From Pseudarthrobacter sp. fls2-241-R2A-127 (lineage in GTDB: Bacteria; Actinomycetota; Actinomycetes; Actinomycetales; Micrococcaceae), in the NCBI RefSeq assembly GCF_030209355.1, contig NZ_JARVSF010000013.1:1-64000 (forward strand): a stretch of 64,000 nt of DNA, in the 5' to 3' direction. The translations under genes and the position numbers were made by a program. Below, in pieces: positions 43,186-54,361 of the stretch (position 1 is the first letter of the stretch; each line of letters opens with the position of its first letter). Below the pieces are notes generated by a model. That model was not told the DNA's origin, did not search any database, and saw only the letters and a list, made by a program, of their open reading frames with translations.

Positions 43186-44904
43186 ATGAGCGATGCCCAG
43201 ACCGCAACCGAGAACACGCCGGACATCAAGCCCCGCAGCCGCGTGGTCACCGATGGAATCCATGCGGCGCCCGCACGCGGCATGTTCCGGGCTGTCGGCA
43301 TGGGGGACGACGATTTCGCCAAGCCGCAGATTGGCGTGGCGAGCTCGTGGAACGAGATCACACCGTGCAACCTGTCCCTGAACCGCCTCGCGCAGGGTGC
43401 CAAGGAAGGCGTCCATGCAGGTGGCGGGTTCCCCATGCAGTTCGGCACCATCTCGGTCTCGGACGGCATTTCCATGGGTCATGAGGGCATGCATTTCTCC
43501 CTGGTCTCCCGCGAAGTAATCGCCGACTCCGTTGAGACCGTCATGCAGGCGGAGCGGATCGACGGTTCGGTCCTGCTGGCCGGCTGCGATAAATCCCTGC
43601 CCGGCATGCTCATGGCGGCCGCGCGCCTGGACCTGGCCAGCGTCTTCCTTTACGCAGGCTCCATCATGCCCGGCTGGGTGAAGCTCGAGGACGGCTCCGA
43701 AAAGGAAGTCACCCTGATCGACGCCTTCGAAGCGGTGGGTGCCTGCGCCGCCGGCAAGATGAGCATGGAAGACCTCACCCGCATCGAAAAGGCCATCTGC
43801 CCCGGCGAGGGCGCCTGCGGCGGAATGTACACGGCCAACACCATGGCGTGCATCGGCGAGGCGCTGGGCATGTCCCTCCCGGGCTCCGCCGCCCCGCCTT
43901 CGGCCGACCGCCGTCGTGATGAATTTGCCCGCAAGTCCGGCGAGGCCGTGGTGAACCTGCTGCGCCTGGGCATCACCGCGCGCGACATCATGACCAAGAA
44001 GGCCTTCGAGAACGCCATCGCCGTCACCATGGCCTTCGGCGGCTCCACCAATGCCGTCCTGCACCTGCTGGCCATCGCCCGCGAAGCCGAGGTGGAACTG
44101 ACCCTCGACGACTTCAACCGCATTGGCGACAAGATTCCGCACCTGGGCGACCTCAAGCCCTTCGGCCGCTACGTCATGACCGACGTCGACAAGATTGGCG
44201 GCGTGCCGGTGATCATGAAGGCACTGCTCGACGCCGGCCTGCTGCACGGCGACTGCCTCACCGTGACCGGCAAGACCGTGGCGGAAAACCTGGAAGCCAT
44301 CAACCCGCCCGACGTCGACGGCAAGATCCTCCGCGCCCTGGACAACCCGATCCACAAGACCGGCGGCATCACCATCCTGCACGGCTCGATGGCTCCGGAA
44401 GGCGCCGTCGTCAAGAGCGCCGGCTTCGACGCCGACGTCTTCGAGGGCACCGCCCGCGTGTTCGAACGCGAGCAGGGCGCCCTGGACGCGCTGGACAAGG
44501 GCGGGATCAAGGCCGGCGACGTCGTCGTCATCCGGTACGAGGGCCCCAAGGGCGGCCCGGGCATGCGCGAGATGCTCGCCATCACCGGCGCCATCAAGGG
44601 TGCCGGCCTGGGCAAGGACGTCCTGCTGCTGACGGACGGCCGCTTCTCCGGCGGAACCACCGGCCTCTGCATTGGCCACGTGGCGCCGGAAGCGGTCGAC
44701 GGCGGCCCGATCGCCTTCGTCGAGGACGGCGACCGGATCAGGGTGGACATAGCCGCGCGCACCTTCGACCTGCTCGTTGACGACGCCGAGCTGGCCGCCC
44801 GCAAGGTGGGCTGGCAGCCGCTTCCGGCCCGCTACACCAAGGGAGTGCTCGCCAAGTACGCCAAGCTCGTCCACAGCGCCAGCCAGGGTGCATGGACCGG
44901 CTGA
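43186..44904 (+). CDS. ilvD: dihydroxy-acid dehydratase
   Basis: IlvD is the Fe-S enzyme that dehydrates dihydroxy-isovalerate and dihydroxy-methylvalerate in valine and isoleucine synthesis. Cluster and active-site segments are present: [49 protein letters not shown], and C-terminal [23 protein letters not shown]. 572 residues, normal. The ATG at 43186 removes ~46 upstream in-frame codons that overlap the operator and promoter. It stands alone, 0.4 kb before the attenuated ilvBNC operon. Confidence 0.97.
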   Translation: MSDAQTATENTPDIKPRSRVVTDGIHAAPARGMFRAVGMGDDDFAKPQIGVASSWNEITPCNLSLNRLAQGAKEGVHAGGGFPMQFGTISVSDGISMGHEGMHFSLVSREVIADSVETVMQAERIDGSVLLAGCDKSLPGMLMAAARLDLASVFLYAGSIMPGWVKLEDGSEKEVTLIDAFEAVGACAAGKMSMEDLTRIEKAICPGEGACGGMYTANTMACIGEALGMSLPGSAAPPSADRRRDEFARKSGEAVVNLLRLGITARDIMTKKAFENAIAVTMAFGGSTNAVLHLLAIAREAEVELTLDDFNRIGDKIPHLGDLKPFGRYVMTDVDKIGGVPVIMKALLDAGLLHGDCLTVTGKTVAENLEAINPPDVDGKILRALDNPIHKTGGITILHGSMAPEGAVVKSAGFDADVFEGTARVFEREQGALDALDKGGIKAGDVVVIRYEGPKGGPGMREMLAITGAIKGAGLGKDVLLLTDGRFSGGTTGLCIGHVAPEAVDGGPIAFVEDGDRIRVDIAARTFDLLVDDAELAARKVGWQPLPARYTKGVLAKYAKLVHSASQGAWTG

Positions 44905-45039
44905 TGTGAGTTCCTCAGTGCCTCCCGCGGAGAAACTGCCCAATGTAGGCGGCAGGGCTTAATAAGGGCTGATCCGAGGGGCCCCGGTCGGACGACGCTC
45001 GCGCCGGGCGGCCGGGGGCGGATCATCCCGCTGCCGAGA

Positions 45040-45084
45040 TAGGATCAAAGAGTGGACAGCGTAGTCCACATGGTGAGATAGGGT
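45040..45084 (+). promoter_or_regulatory. ilvBNC promoter region
   Basis: Two -10-like boxes, TAGGAT (45040-45045) and TAGGGT (45079-45084), flank an inverted repeat GTGGAC-agcgta-GTCCAC (45052-45069). The second box would start transcription about 40 nt before the leader peptide, which has its own AGAGGGA ribosome-binding site near 45112. The right half-site GGTGAGAT (45072-45079) resembles half of the ilvD dyad. Confidence 0.5.
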
Positions 45085-45129
45085 TGTTGCTCGTTGACAC
45101 CTGTCTTGCCAAGAGGGAAAACTGAACGC

Positions 45130-45186
45130 ATGACTTTCGTTACCGCCGGCACCGTCGTCGTCCTTACCAAGCGCGTGGCACATTAG
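45130..45186 (+). CDS. ilvB leader peptide (attenuator)
   Basis: An 18-codon ORF, MTFVTAGTVVVLTKRVAH, with an AGAGGGA ribosome-binding site, sits between the promoter and a terminator. The run Val-Val-Val-Leu is the regulatory stretch: when charged Val- or Leu-tRNA is scarce, the ribosome stalls there. It is too short to appear as an ordinary gene. Leader peptides of this kind are known before ilvBNC in corynebacteria and streptomycetes. Confidence 0.9.
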   Translation: MTFVTAGTVVVLTKRVAH

Positions 45187-45252
45187 CCTCGACTGGTAAC
45201 GAACCGTCACGCGCGAACCCCTCACAGAGCCACCCGGCTGAGGGGTTTTTTT
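45136..45252 (+). promoter_or_regulatory. transcription attenuator of ilvBNC
   Basis: Pairing partners visible: TTCGTTACC (45136-45144) with GGTAACGAA (45195-45203), nine perfect pairs; GCGCGTG (45171-45177) with CACGCGC (45208-45214), seven pairs; and the terminator stem AACCCCTCA (45216-45224) with TGAGGGGTT (45239-45247) followed by seven T. The inner AGCC/GGCT extends the terminator. Stalling at the Val-Val-Val-Leu codons would disrupt the first pairing and affect the terminator. Confidence 0.85.
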
Positions 45253-45310
45253 ATTTCCCGCCTTTCCAGTCAAGTTCCAACACCAGAGAAGATCCACAAG
45301 GAAGAGTCCG

Positions 45311-47218
45311 ATGAGCAAAGGATCGCCCATCAGCCCCTCGCTGATGGCCACCAAGTCCGCTGGAGCCGCCAAAGCTCCGGAACGCGCCGACCGGACGGCT
45401 GACCATGCCGCCGTCGTCGCCGACCTTGCCGCCGTCTCTCCTGTCCTTGGGCCGAACAACGTCGTACCCCCGACGGTGATGACCGGCTCGCAAGCAATCG
45501 TCCGTTCGCTCGAAGAACTCGGCGTCGACGACATTTTCGGTTTGCCCGGTGGCGCGATCCTGCCCACCTACGACCCCTTGATGGCCTCCACCATGAACCA
45601 CGTGCTGGTCCGTCACGAACAGGGAGCCGGCCACGCCGCGCAAGGCTACGCCATGGTTACCGGGCGGGTTGGCGTTTGCATCGCCACCTCGGGCCCCGGC
45701 GCCACCAACCTCGTTACCGCCATCATGGATGCCCACATGGACTCCGTGCCCCTGGTGGCCATCACCGGCCAGGTCGCCAGCGGCGTCATTGGCACCGATG
45801 CGTTCCAGGAAGCCGACATCGTTGGCATCACCATGCCCATCACCAAGCACTCGTTCCTGGTGACCGACCCCAACGACATCCCGCACGTCATGGCGGAGGC
45901 GTTCCACCTGGCCTCCACCGGCCGTCCCGGCCCCGTCCTGGTGGACGTTGCCAAGGACGCCCAGGTGGGGCAGATGACGTTCTCCTGGCCGCCGCGGATC
46001 GACCTGCCCGGCTACCGTCCGGTCACCCGCGGCCACAACAAGCAGGTGCGCGAGGCGGCAAAACTCATCGCCGCTGCCTCCAAGCCGGTCCTGTATGTCG
46101 GTGGCGGCGTGGTCAAGGCGCACGCCTCCGCGGAACTGCTCGCCCTCGCCGAGGCCACGGGTGCGCCCGTGGTGACCACGCTGATGGCAAAGGGCGCGTT
46201 CCCGGATTCCCACCCGCAGCATGTGGGCATGCCCGGCATGCACGGCAGTGTTTCGGCCGTCACGGCACTGCAGCAGTCGGACCTCCTGATCACCCTCGGC
46301 GCCCGTTTCGATGACCGCGTCACCGGTGTGCTGCGCACCTTCGCGCCCCATGCCAAGGTCATCCACGCGGACATCGACCCCGCGGAGATCTCCAAGAACC
46401 GCACCGCCGATGTCCCCATCGTCGGCTCGGTCAAGGAGATCATCCCGGAGCTGACAGAGGCCGTCCGCAGCCAGTTCGAAGCGTCCGGCACGCCGGACCT
46501 GACCACCTGGTGGTCCTTCCTGAACAACCTCAAGGAAACCTACCCGCTGGGCTGGACTGAACCGGACGACGGCCTCATCGCCCCGCAAAAGGTCATTGAA
46601 CGGATCGGCCAGCTGACCGGCCCCGAAGGCGTGTTCGTGGCGGGCGTTGGCCAGCACCAGATGTGGGCCGCCCAGTTCATCAAGTACGAGCGCCCGCACG
46701 CCTGGCTGAACTCCGGCGGCGCCGGCACCATGGGCTACGCCGTTCCCGCGGCCATGGGTGCCAAGGTGGGCGAGCCGGACCGTGTGGTCTGGGCCATCGA
46801 CGGCGACGGCTGCTTCCAGATGACCAACCAGGAGTTGGCCACCTGCGCGATCAACAAGATTCCCATCAAGGTTGCCGTCATCAACAACTCCTCGCTGGGC
46901 ATGGTGCGGCAGTGGCAGACCCTCTTCTACGAAGGCCGCTACTCCAACACCGACCTCAACACCGGCCACGACACCGTCCGCATCCCGGACTTCGTCAAGC
47001 TGGGTGAGGCGTACGGCTGCGCCTCGTTCCGCTGCGAACGCGACGAGGACATCGACGCCACCATCCAGAAGGCACTTGAGATCAACGACCGCCCCGTGGT
47101 GATCGACTTCGTCGTCAGCCCCAACTCCATGGTGTGGCCGATGGTGCCCTCCGGAGTGAGCAACGACCAGATCCAGGTCGCCCGAAACATGACCCCGGAA
47201 TGGGAAGAGGAAGACTGA
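45311..47218 (+). CDS. ilvB: acetolactate synthase large subunit
   Basis: IlvB (AHAS) joins pyruvate with pyruvate or 2-ketobutyrate, the first common step in valine, leucine and isoleucine synthesis, using ThDP, FAD and Mg. Motifs: the active-site Glu in [30 protein letters not shown], the FAD-domain MPGMHGS, and the ThDP motif near [29 protein letters not shown]. 635 residues including an N-terminal ~50-residue extension. AGGAAGAG precedes the ATG. ilvN starts 2 nt after the stop. Confidence 0.98.
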   Translation: MSKGSPISPSLMATKSAGAAKAPERADRTADHAAVVADLAAVSPVLGPNNVVPPTVMTGSQAIVRSLEELGVDDIFGLPGGAILPTYDPLMASTMNHVLVRHEQGAGHAAQGYAMVTGRVGVCIATSGPGATNLVTAIMDAHMDSVPLVAITGQVASGVIGTDAFQEADIVGITMPITKHSFLVTDPNDIPHVMAEAFHLASTGRPGPVLVDVAKDAQVGQMTFSWPPRIDLPGYRPVTRGHNKQVREAAKLIAAASKPVLYVGGGVVKAHASAELLALAEATGAPVVTTLMAKGAFPDSHPQHVGMPGMHGSVSAVTALQQSDLLITLGARFDDRVTGVLRTFAPHAKVIHADIDPAEISKNRTADVPIVGSVKEIIPELTEAVRSQFEASGTPDLTTWWSFLNNLKETYPLGWTEPDDGLIAPQKVIERIGQLTGPEGVFVAGVGQHQMWAAQFIKYERPHAWLNSGGAGTMGYAVPAAMGAKVGEPDRVVWAIDGDGCFQMTNQELATCAINKIPIKVAVINNSSLGMVRQWQTLFYEGRYSNTDLNTGHDTVRIPDFVKLGEAYGCASFRCERDEDIDATIQKALEINDRPVVIDFVVSPNSMVWPMVPSGVSNDQIQVARNMTPEWEEED

Positions 47219-47220
47219 GC

Positions 47221-47733
47221 ATGAGCCGCCACACACTTTCCGTCCTGGTTGAGGACAAGCCCGGCGTCCTGACCCGCGTGGCGAGCCTGTTCGCCCGCCG
47301 CGCCTTCAACATCAACTCCCTGGCCGTGGGCCCCACCGAAGTGCCGGGCGTGTCCCGCATGACGGTGGTGGTCGACGCCGACGGCGACCTCATCGAACAG
47401 GTCACCAAGCAGCTCAACAAGCTGGTGAACGTCATCAAGATCGTTGAGCTCACCCCAGAAACTTCCGTACAGCGCGACCACATCCTGGTCAAGGTACGGG
47501 CGGATGCCGCAACACGCCTGCAGGTAACCCAGGCCGCAGACCTGTTCCGCGCCTCAGTGGTGGACGTGTCCACCGACTCGGTCGTCATTGAGGCCACCGG
47601 CCACCCGGAAAAGCTCACAGCCCTGCTTTCAGTGCTGGAGCCCTTCGGTATCCGCGAAATCGTGCAGTCCGGCACCCTGGCCGTTGGACGGGGATCCCGC
47701 TCCATGAGTGACCGGGCCCTCCGTTCCGCCTAG
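47221..47733 (+). CDS. ilvN: acetolactate synthase small (regulatory) subunit
   Basis: IlvN activates IlvB and gives valine feedback inhibition. The 170 residues begin with an ACT domain (HTLSVLVEDKPGVLTRVASLFARRAFNINSLAVGPTEVPGVSRMTVVV) and end with the second ACT-like IlvN domain. The chosen ATG at 47221 is right after ilvB; a longer upstream frame would overlap ilvB needlessly. ilvC follows 83 bp later. Confidence 0.97.
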   Translation: MSRHTLSVLVEDKPGVLTRVASLFARRAFNINSLAVGPTEVPGVSRMTVVVDADGDLIEQVTKQLNKLVNVIKIVELTPETSVQRDHILVKVRADAATRLQVTQAADLFRASVVDVSTDSVVIEATGHPEKLTALLSVLEPFGIREIVQSGTLAVGRGSRSMSDRALRSA

Positions 47734-47765
47734 GCACCAGCCCTGGCGGGACCTGGCGCCCGTAA

Positions 47766-48842
<1,077 letters not shown>

Positions 48843-48876
48843 GGCTGCCAGCCCAACCACATAGACCGCAATGGTG

Positions 48877-48914
48877 AGGCCGGGTTCACACTTAACAATG
48901 TGAGCCCGGCCTTT
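48877..48914 (+). terminator. intrinsic terminator of ilvBNC
   Basis: A 14-bp stem (AGGCCGGGTTCACA at 48877-48890 with 48899-48912, one G-U pair) and an 8-nt loop precede TTT, just before the serA promoter. Confidence 0.88.
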
Positions 48915-48923
48915 CCGTCGGCC

Positions 48924-48929
48924 TAGACT
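48924..48929 (+). promoter_or_regulatory. -10 box (TAGACT) for serA
   Basis: TAGACT lies 38 nt before the serA GTG at 48968, leaving a ~30-nt leader with AGAGGAT as ribosome-binding site. Confidence 0.55.
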
Positions 48930-48967
48930 TGTTTCCATCCCCAGGACTGCAACGCAGAGGATCAGCC

Positions 48968-50557
48968 GTGTCAAAACCCGTAGTACTGCTCGCCGAAGAA
49001 CTTTCCCCCGCCACCGTCGAGGCCCTCGGCCCGGACTTTGAAATCCGCCAGACCGACGGCGCAGACCGTTCCCAGCTGCTCTCGGCGATCAGTGACGTAG
49101 ATGCCATCCTGGTCCGCTCCGCCACCCAGGTGGACGCCGAAGCCATTGCCGCGGCCAAGAACCTGAAGGTCATCGCCCGCGCCGGCGTGGGACTGGACAA
49201 CGTCGACATCAAGGCCGCCACCCAGGCCGGCGTCATGGTGGTCAACGCTCCCACGTCCAACATCGTTTCGGCCGCCGAACTGACCGTGGGCCACATCCTC
49301 AGCCTGGCCCGCCACATCCCGCAGGCCAGCGCCGCCCTCAAGGACGGCGAGTGGAAGCGCTCCAAGTACACCGGCATCGAACTGTTCGAAAAGAAGATCG
49401 GCATCATCGGCCTCGGCCGGATCGGCGCGCTCGTGGCAGCCCGCCTCAAGGGCTTCGACACCAAGATCCTGGCCTACGACCCCTACATCACCTCCGCCCG
49501 CGCGGCGCAGCTTGGCGTGCAGCTGGTCACCCTGGATGAGCTCCTTGCCCAGTCCGACTTCATCACCATCCACATGCCCAAGACGCCCGAGACCGTGGGC
49601 ATGCTCGGCGCTGACGCCTTCAAGAAGATGAAGAGCACCGCCTACGTGGTCAACGTGGCCCGCGGCGGCCTCGTGGACGAGGAAGCCCTCTTCACGGCCC
49701 TGCAGGACGGCGAGATCGCCGGCGCCGGCGTCGACGTCTTCGCCAAGGAACCCAGCACCGACCTGCCGTTCTTCAAGCTGGACAACGTGGTGGTGACCCC
49801 GCACCTGGGCGCCTCGACCGACGAAGCACAGGAAAAGGCCGGCGTCTCCGTGGCCAAGTCCGTTCGCCTGGCCCTCGCCGGCGAACTGGTGCCGGACGCC
49901 GTCAATGTTGCCGGCGGCGTCATCGCACCCGACGTCCGCCCGGGCATCCCGCTGATCGAAAAGCTGGGCCGCATCTTCACCGCGCTGACCCACGCCTCCC
50001 TGACCCAGTTCGACGTCGAGGTGGCCGGCGAAATCTCCACCCTCGATGTCAAGGTGCTTGAACTTGCCGCACTGAAGGGCATCTTCGCCGACGTCGTGAC
50101 CGAGCAGGTGTCCTACGTCAACGCACCCGTCATCGCCGAGCAGCGCGGCATCAACGTCCGCCTGATCACCACCCCCGACACCGAGTCGTACCGCAACGTC
50201 CTGACGCTGCGCGGCGCCCTCAGCGACGGCGCCCAGATCTCCGTGGCCGGCACCCTGACCGGTCCCAAGCAGGTGGAGAAGCTGGTGGGCATCAACGGCT
50301 TCGAAGTTGAGATCCCCATCAGCGAGCATCTGGTGGTGGTGGCCTACACCGACCGTCCCGGCGTCATTGGCACCATTGGCCACATCCTGGGCATGAACAA
50401 CATCAACATCGCCGGCATGCAGGTTGCCCGCTCCAACGAGGGCGGCCAGGTCCTGGCCCTGCTGACCATCGACAGTTCCGTTCCGCAGCAGGTGCTGGAC
50501 GCCATCAAGGCCGGCATCGGCGCTGAAATGGTCCGGGAAGTGGACCTGGAAGACTAA
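48968..50557 (+). CDS. serA: D-3-phosphoglycerate dehydrogenase
   Basis: SerA commits 3-phosphoglycerate to serine. The 529 residues are the long actinobacterial form: NAD-binding GIIGLGRIGALVAARLKGF near 143, catalytic segment NVARGGLVDEEAL and TPHLGASTDEAQEKAG with the catalytic His, an intervening domain (~320-450), and a C-terminal ACT domain (VVAYTDRPGVIGTIGHILGMNNINIAGMQVAR) for serine feedback. The GTG at 48968 is chosen over an in-frame codon at 48929, which overlaps the -10 box. Confidence 0.96.
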   Translation: MSKPVVLLAEELSPATVEALGPDFEIRQTDGADRSQLLSAISDVDAILVRSATQVDAEAIAAAKNLKVIARAGVGLDNVDIKAATQAGVMVVNAPTSNIVSAAELTVGHILSLARHIPQASAALKDGEWKRSKYTGIELFEKKIGIIGLGRIGALVAARLKGFDTKILAYDPYITSARAAQLGVQLVTLDELLAQSDFITIHMPKTPETVGMLGADAFKKMKSTAYVVNVARGGLVDEEALFTALQDGEIAGAGVDVFAKEPSTDLPFFKLDNVVVTPHLGASTDEAQEKAGVSVAKSVRLALAGELVPDAVNVAGGVIAPDVRPGIPLIEKLGRIFTALTHASLTQFDVEVAGEISTLDVKVLELAALKGIFADVVTEQVSYVNAPVIAEQRGINVRLITTPDTESYRNVLTLRGALSDGAQISVAGTLTGPKQVEKLVGINGFEVEIPISEHLVVVAYTDRPGVIGTIGHILGMNNINIAGMQVARSNEGGQVLALLTIDSSVPQQVLDAIKAGIGAEMVREVDLED

Positions 50558-50621
50558 CGCGACACACCGGCCGAAACGCCGAAGCCGCTCCTCCGCGCGG
50601 GCACGCCCCGGCGGAGCCACG

Positions 50622-50689
50622 TATGATTGGCCGGTCTGCTTAAAATGGCTTGGTCCTGATTCAGGACCGTAGCCGGCAGGCCGGCCAAT
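50622..50689 (+). promoter_or_regulatory. nested dyads over the promoter of the FtsX-type ABC operon
   Basis: A -10 box TATGAT (50622-50627) is followed by an outer inverted repeat ATTGGCCGG (50626-50634) / CCGGCCAAT (50681-50689) that encloses a perfect dyad GGTCCTGA-t-TCAGGACC (50652-50668). Transcripts would fold this leader tightly; alternatively the 17-bp dyad is an operator. The coding region begins at 50776. Confidence 0.6.
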
Positions 50690-50775
50690 ACCTTTTGCAC
50701 ATCCGTCCGCCATTGCCCACGTCTGCCCCGGGCGGCTGGAAGTGCGCGCACGCAATCCAGGTTTCAGGGAGTTCC

Positions 50776-53574
50776 ATGAACGCCGTCCAGAGGTTCATCA
50801 GAAGCAGGGTGCTGCTGTTGACCGCGGCCATCTTGATCGCAGCCATGTGCTTGTCGGTCGTCGTCCAAAGCCAGTCACAGGCCGCGCTCAACCGGACAAT
50901 CGACGAAAATTCCAGGGGGCTCTACGACATCCTGGTCCAGGCCAAGGCGCCGTCCGGAGCGCTCCTCCAGCCGGAGATCGCCAATGGTGCCGGCGGCATC
51001 GGATTCGACCAGCTGGACTCCATCCGGAAACTCTCCGGCACGTCCGTGGCCGCACCCATCAGCCTTGTCTCACGGGTAACCCAGAACCTGGAGACGCCCC
51101 GGCTCGACGCCATGGACTACCTCGGCTACAACGCCGGGCTCGCCGGTACCGCCACGGCCGACCAGGCCGCCGGGGCCACCGCCCCGAACCAGTGGCCCGC
51201 GGCCGAATCAGTCCTCAGCGACACAGCCAAGAAGTACCGTCTGACCGCCAGCGCCGTGAGCTCCGACGGCAACTCCGAGCAAACCCTCTTCAAGACCACC
51301 GCCGAAGGAACCCTGGGCAAGGCCCGCCTCGTCGAAGAGAAGGCCCCGGGCGGCAGCAGCATCCGCATCGCCGCGCCGGCAGGGGAGACCGGCATCAAGT
51401 TCCCCAGCCCCGCCGGCGGTTCCGAGCACAACCTGTTCAACCTCTCCGTAGCGCTGCCGCTCGCCCCCGAGGTCACCGAATCCGTGGTGGCAGTGGACCC
51501 TGCGGCCGAACGGGCCCTGCTGGGCTCCGCAGGCGACTTCCTGGCCCCGCTGGAAAAGGCGCCCCCCGCAGACGCCCGTGACGCCGGTGCCGTGGGAAGG
51601 TACCTGGAAGGCCTCTTCACCAGTGGCATCAGCATGGACCAGCTCAAGGAAGGACCGGACTTCCTGGGCGTGAAGCTCAAGTACTGGGCCCCCCTGATGA
51701 CCCAGTACCAGCAGGCCAAGCGCACAGGCCAGCTCACCAGCGGCTCCCAGGCCGTTCCCCTGATCGTCCGTTCGGGCACCTCGCTGGACCTGAAGTACAA
51801 CGTCAAGATCGAGGAAATCGACGACGCCGGCAAGGTCGTCAAGGACGTCGGCACCGTGTCCAAGTCGCTGGGCAAGGATTACCTGCCGTTCGTTTCCAAA
51901 GACCCTTTCGTGCTGTCCTGGCCCGGTTCCACCGACCACTCGTCCCTGCTGGGCAACAACGGCAACTTCAACCAGGGCCTGTACACGCCCGCCAAGTGGA
52001 GCACCAACTTCGCCGGCGCCCCCAAGTACACCGACGGTGACACCGCATCCAACGGCGCCGTGGACAAGACCGCAGTTCCGGGAGACTGGGTGACCGTAAA
52101 CCGGTTGCCGGACAAGGCCGCCAACGGTGCCCCCGTGGACCAGACCCAGCGGGACCCTGTGGACGAGCGCTCATACCGGGACAACCTGTCCACCGGCCAG
52201 CAGCAGCCGGCGCAGCCGCTGCCCATGGTTTACGGCACGTTCGACCCCGCTGCCGTGGCCGCCGCCTCCGGTGACGTCAACAAGCTGCCGCTGGGTGGCT
52301 ACGACCCCACCCCGTTCACCCTGGTCAAGGACGCCGCAGGCAAGGACGTCCCCGCTGCGGAGCTGAAGCCGTCCCTGAGTGCCACCGGCCTGGCCAGTCA
52401 GTCCGCCGGTGCGATCACCGACTACTACGGCCTGGCCGCAGCCCGCGGCTACAAGCAGAACGCCGCAGTGATCGACGCCGTCCGCGTCCGCGCCAAGGCT
52501 CCGGGCAGCTGGAAGGAAGCCCAGCCCGAGGTGGAGAAGCTCGCCGCCGAAATCCGGGACATGGGCCTGGACGCCACCATCGTGGCGGGCTCGGCCCGCG
52601 AGGACACCAGCATCGCCGTGCCCGGCTACTCCAAGGACGGAGCGGGCAAGGAGTCCCCGCTGGGAACCGTCCAGCAGTCCTGGGTCCGGCAGAATGCCGC
52701 CGACGCCGTGGCCGGTTCCCTGTCCGGCACCAACGTCACCCTGCTGTTCCTCACCCTCTGCGGTGCGGCCCTGCTCACCGGGGCGTCAACCGTCAGCTAC
52801 ATCCGGAAACGCCGCAGCGAGGCCGGAACACTCCGTGCCATGGGCTGGACGCAGCGGCGGATCCGCACTTGGGTCCTCGAGGAGTTCGGTGTCGGCGCCG
52901 TGCTGCTCGCCGCCGCCGGGATCGTGCTGAGCCTGTTGAGCTGGAGCCTGCCCACCGCCCTGGTGTGCGCCGCCGTCGTGGTCCTCTACTGCGGTGCGGC
53001 CCTGTTCGCCGCGCAGCAGCTCCGCCACCGCGACGTCATCGACCAGGAACCGCAGCATGACGAGCGGCTCATCCCGGTCGATTCACCGCTGACCTTCGCC
53101 AACCGGCAGCTGGGCACCAACAAGTTCAACACGCTGTCCCTCGCCGTGGCGGTGGGTGTCTTCGGCGCCGCTGTCGGCGGCCTGATCGCCCTGCTGATCG
53201 ACATTCCCCGGGCCGCAGGCGCCAGCGCCCTCAGCGGCCTGGCTGCCGCGAGCGTCACGCTGCCAAGCATCCTGCTGGCCGTGGCCGGCGTGGCTGTGGG
53301 GCTGGTGCTCACCCTGGTGACCGGCCGCTTCGAACTCAACGCCAAGCGCCAGTACCTGGGCATCCTCGAGGCCATGGGCTGGAACCCCGACATGCTCCGC
53401 CAGGTGCGCTTGTTCGAAAACGCACTGGTGGGAACCGTGGCCCTGCCCCTGGGCGTGCTGGGCGCCCTGGGCATCGGCCTGCTGCTGGCACCCTACGCGG
53501 CCATCTGGGCCGCCGTGGCCGGGCTGGTGGCTGTACTTTGCTGGATACCGATTGCAACGAAAGTGGTCCAATGA
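50776..53574 (+). CDS. FtsX-like ABC transporter permease with large extracellular domain
   Basis: A 932-residue type VII (MacB/FtsX-like) permease. One membrane helix near residues 12-32 is followed by about 600 extracytoplasmic residues of unknown fold, then helix groups at about 650-750 and 800-930. The FtsX signatures SYIRKRRSEAGTLRAMGWTQRRIRTWVLEEF and RQYLGILEAMGWNPDMLRQVRLFENALVG mark the two coupling regions, so it is a fused, tandem-repeat permease. Such proteins do mechanotransmission rather than classical transport (toxin/antibiotic efflux, peptidoglycan hydrolase control, lipoprotein release). It overlaps the ATPase gene by 4 nt (ATGA). No histidine kinase or lipoprotein partner is adjacent. 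Confidence 0.85.
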   Translation: MNAVQRFIRSRVLLLTAAILIAAMCLSVVVQSQSQAALNRTIDENSRGLYDILVQAKAPSGALLQPEIANGAGGIGFDQLDSIRKLSGTSVAAPISLVSRVTQNLETPRLDAMDYLGYNAGLAGTATADQAAGATAPNQWPAAESVLSDTAKKYRLTASAVSSDGNSEQTLFKTTAEGTLGKARLVEEKAPGGSSIRIAAPAGETGIKFPSPAGGSEHNLFNLSVALPLAPEVTESVVAVDPAAERALLGSAGDFLAPLEKAPPADARDAGAVGRYLEGLFTSGISMDQLKEGPDFLGVKLKYWAPLMTQYQQAKRTGQLTSGSQAVPLIVRSGTSLDLKYNVKIEEIDDAGKVVKDVGTVSKSLGKDYLPFVSKDPFVLSWPGSTDHSSLLGNNGNFNQGLYTPAKWSTNFAGAPKYTDGDTASNGAVDKTAVPGDWVTVNRLPDKAANGAPVDQTQRDPVDERSYRDNLSTGQQQPAQPLPMVYGTFDPAAVAAASGDVNKLPLGGYDPTPFTLVKDAAGKDVPAAELKPSLSATGLASQSAGAITDYYGLAAARGYKQNAAVIDAVRVRAKAPGSWKEAQPEVEKLAAEIRDMGLDATIVAGSAREDTSIAVPGYSKDGAGKESPLGTVQQSWVRQNAADAVAGSLSGTNVTLLFLTLCGAALLTGASTVSYIRKRRSEAGTLRAMGWTQRRIRTWVLEEFGVGAVLLAAAGIVLSLLSWSLPTALVCAAVVVLYCGAALFAAQQLRHRDVIDQEPQHDERLIPVDSPLTFANRQLGTNKFNTLSLAVAVGVFGAAVGGLIALLIDIPRAAGASALSGLAAASVTLPSILLAVAGVAVGLVLTLVTGRFELNAKRQYLGILEAMGWNPDMLRQVRLFENALVGTVALPLGVLGALGIGLLLAPYAAIWAAVAGLVAVLCWIPIATKVVQ

Positions 53575-54326
53575 CAAACCCGACGAATGTCCAGCGCAGC
53601 CGCCGGAGCGGCTCCACTGAGGTCCCCCTGCAGACCCGGGCCAACACCATCGTCAAGTCTGCCGATCACGCCACCCCGCTGGAGATGCGCGACATCACCA
53701 TCCGGTACGGCGGCGGAAAGGGCGGCGCCGAGGCAGTCAGCGTGGTGGAGGGTTTCGACCTGACCCTGCACGCGGGGGAGATGCACTGCGTCGCCGGCCG
53801 AAGCGGCTCGGGCAAGACCAGCATCCTGACCGTCGGCGCCGGACTCACCCTCCCGACGTCGGGCCGGGTTTTCTGGGAAGGCGATTCGCTCGAAAGCATG
53901 GGCGACGACGAAATCGCAGACCGCCGCCGTGCCCTGATCGGGTACGTGGACCAGGGCGGTGCCCTGATTGACGGCATGAGCGCCCTCGAAAACGTCCTCC
54001 TGCCGGCCGTCCCGGACGGCGAGGTGGACCAGCGGCGCGACATGGCCAAGGACCTGCTGGACCTGGTGGGCCTGGGCCGGCGCATGAGGCACCGTCCCGC
54101 GCAGCTGTCCGGCGGCGAACGCCAGCGTGTGGCGATCGCCCGCGCACTGATCCTGGGCACCAGGGTGCTGGTGGTGGATGAGCCCACCGCCTCATTGGAC
54201 CGTGCCTCCGCCAACCGCATCATCAGCATCCTGAAGGACACCACTTCGGACGGCATCGCCGTCCTGGTGGCCTCGCACGACCACGAGCTGGTCCGCCTGA
54301 GCGATACCCTGACAGAACTGATCTAG
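53571..54326 (+). CDS. ABC transporter ATP-binding protein (MacB/LolD-like)
   Basis: The 251-residue ATPase pairs with the preceding permease. Walker A is GRSGSGKTS near residue 80, Q-loop YVDQGG near 125, signature [15 protein letters not shown] near 180, Walker [13 protein letters not shown] near 203, H-loop ASHDHE near 235. These are as in the LolD/MacB group. It has an unusual ~30-residue N-terminal extension before the first beta strand. It starts in the permease stop codon (ATGA). Confidence 0.93.
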   Translation: MTNPTNVQRSRRSGSTEVPLQTRANTIVKSADHATPLEMRDITIRYGGGKGGAEAVSVVEGFDLTLHAGEMHCVAGRSGSGKTSILTVGAGLTLPTSGRVFWEGDSLESMGDDEIADRRRALIGYVDQGGALIDGMSALENVLLPAVPDGEVDQRRDMAKDLLDLVGLGRRMRHRPAQLSGGERQRVAIARALILGTRVLVVDEPTASLDRASANRIISILKDTTSDGIAVLVASHDHELVRLSDTLTELI

Positions 54327-54361
54327 CCCACTCCACCGCACCGAAGGTAACCGTCCGCACC

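Noticed and set aside
43081..44943. 620-codon minus-strand frame opposite ilvD, and similar frames opposite ilvB and serA
   Set aside because: Shadows of highly biased coding sequence; no start signals or recognisable domains.
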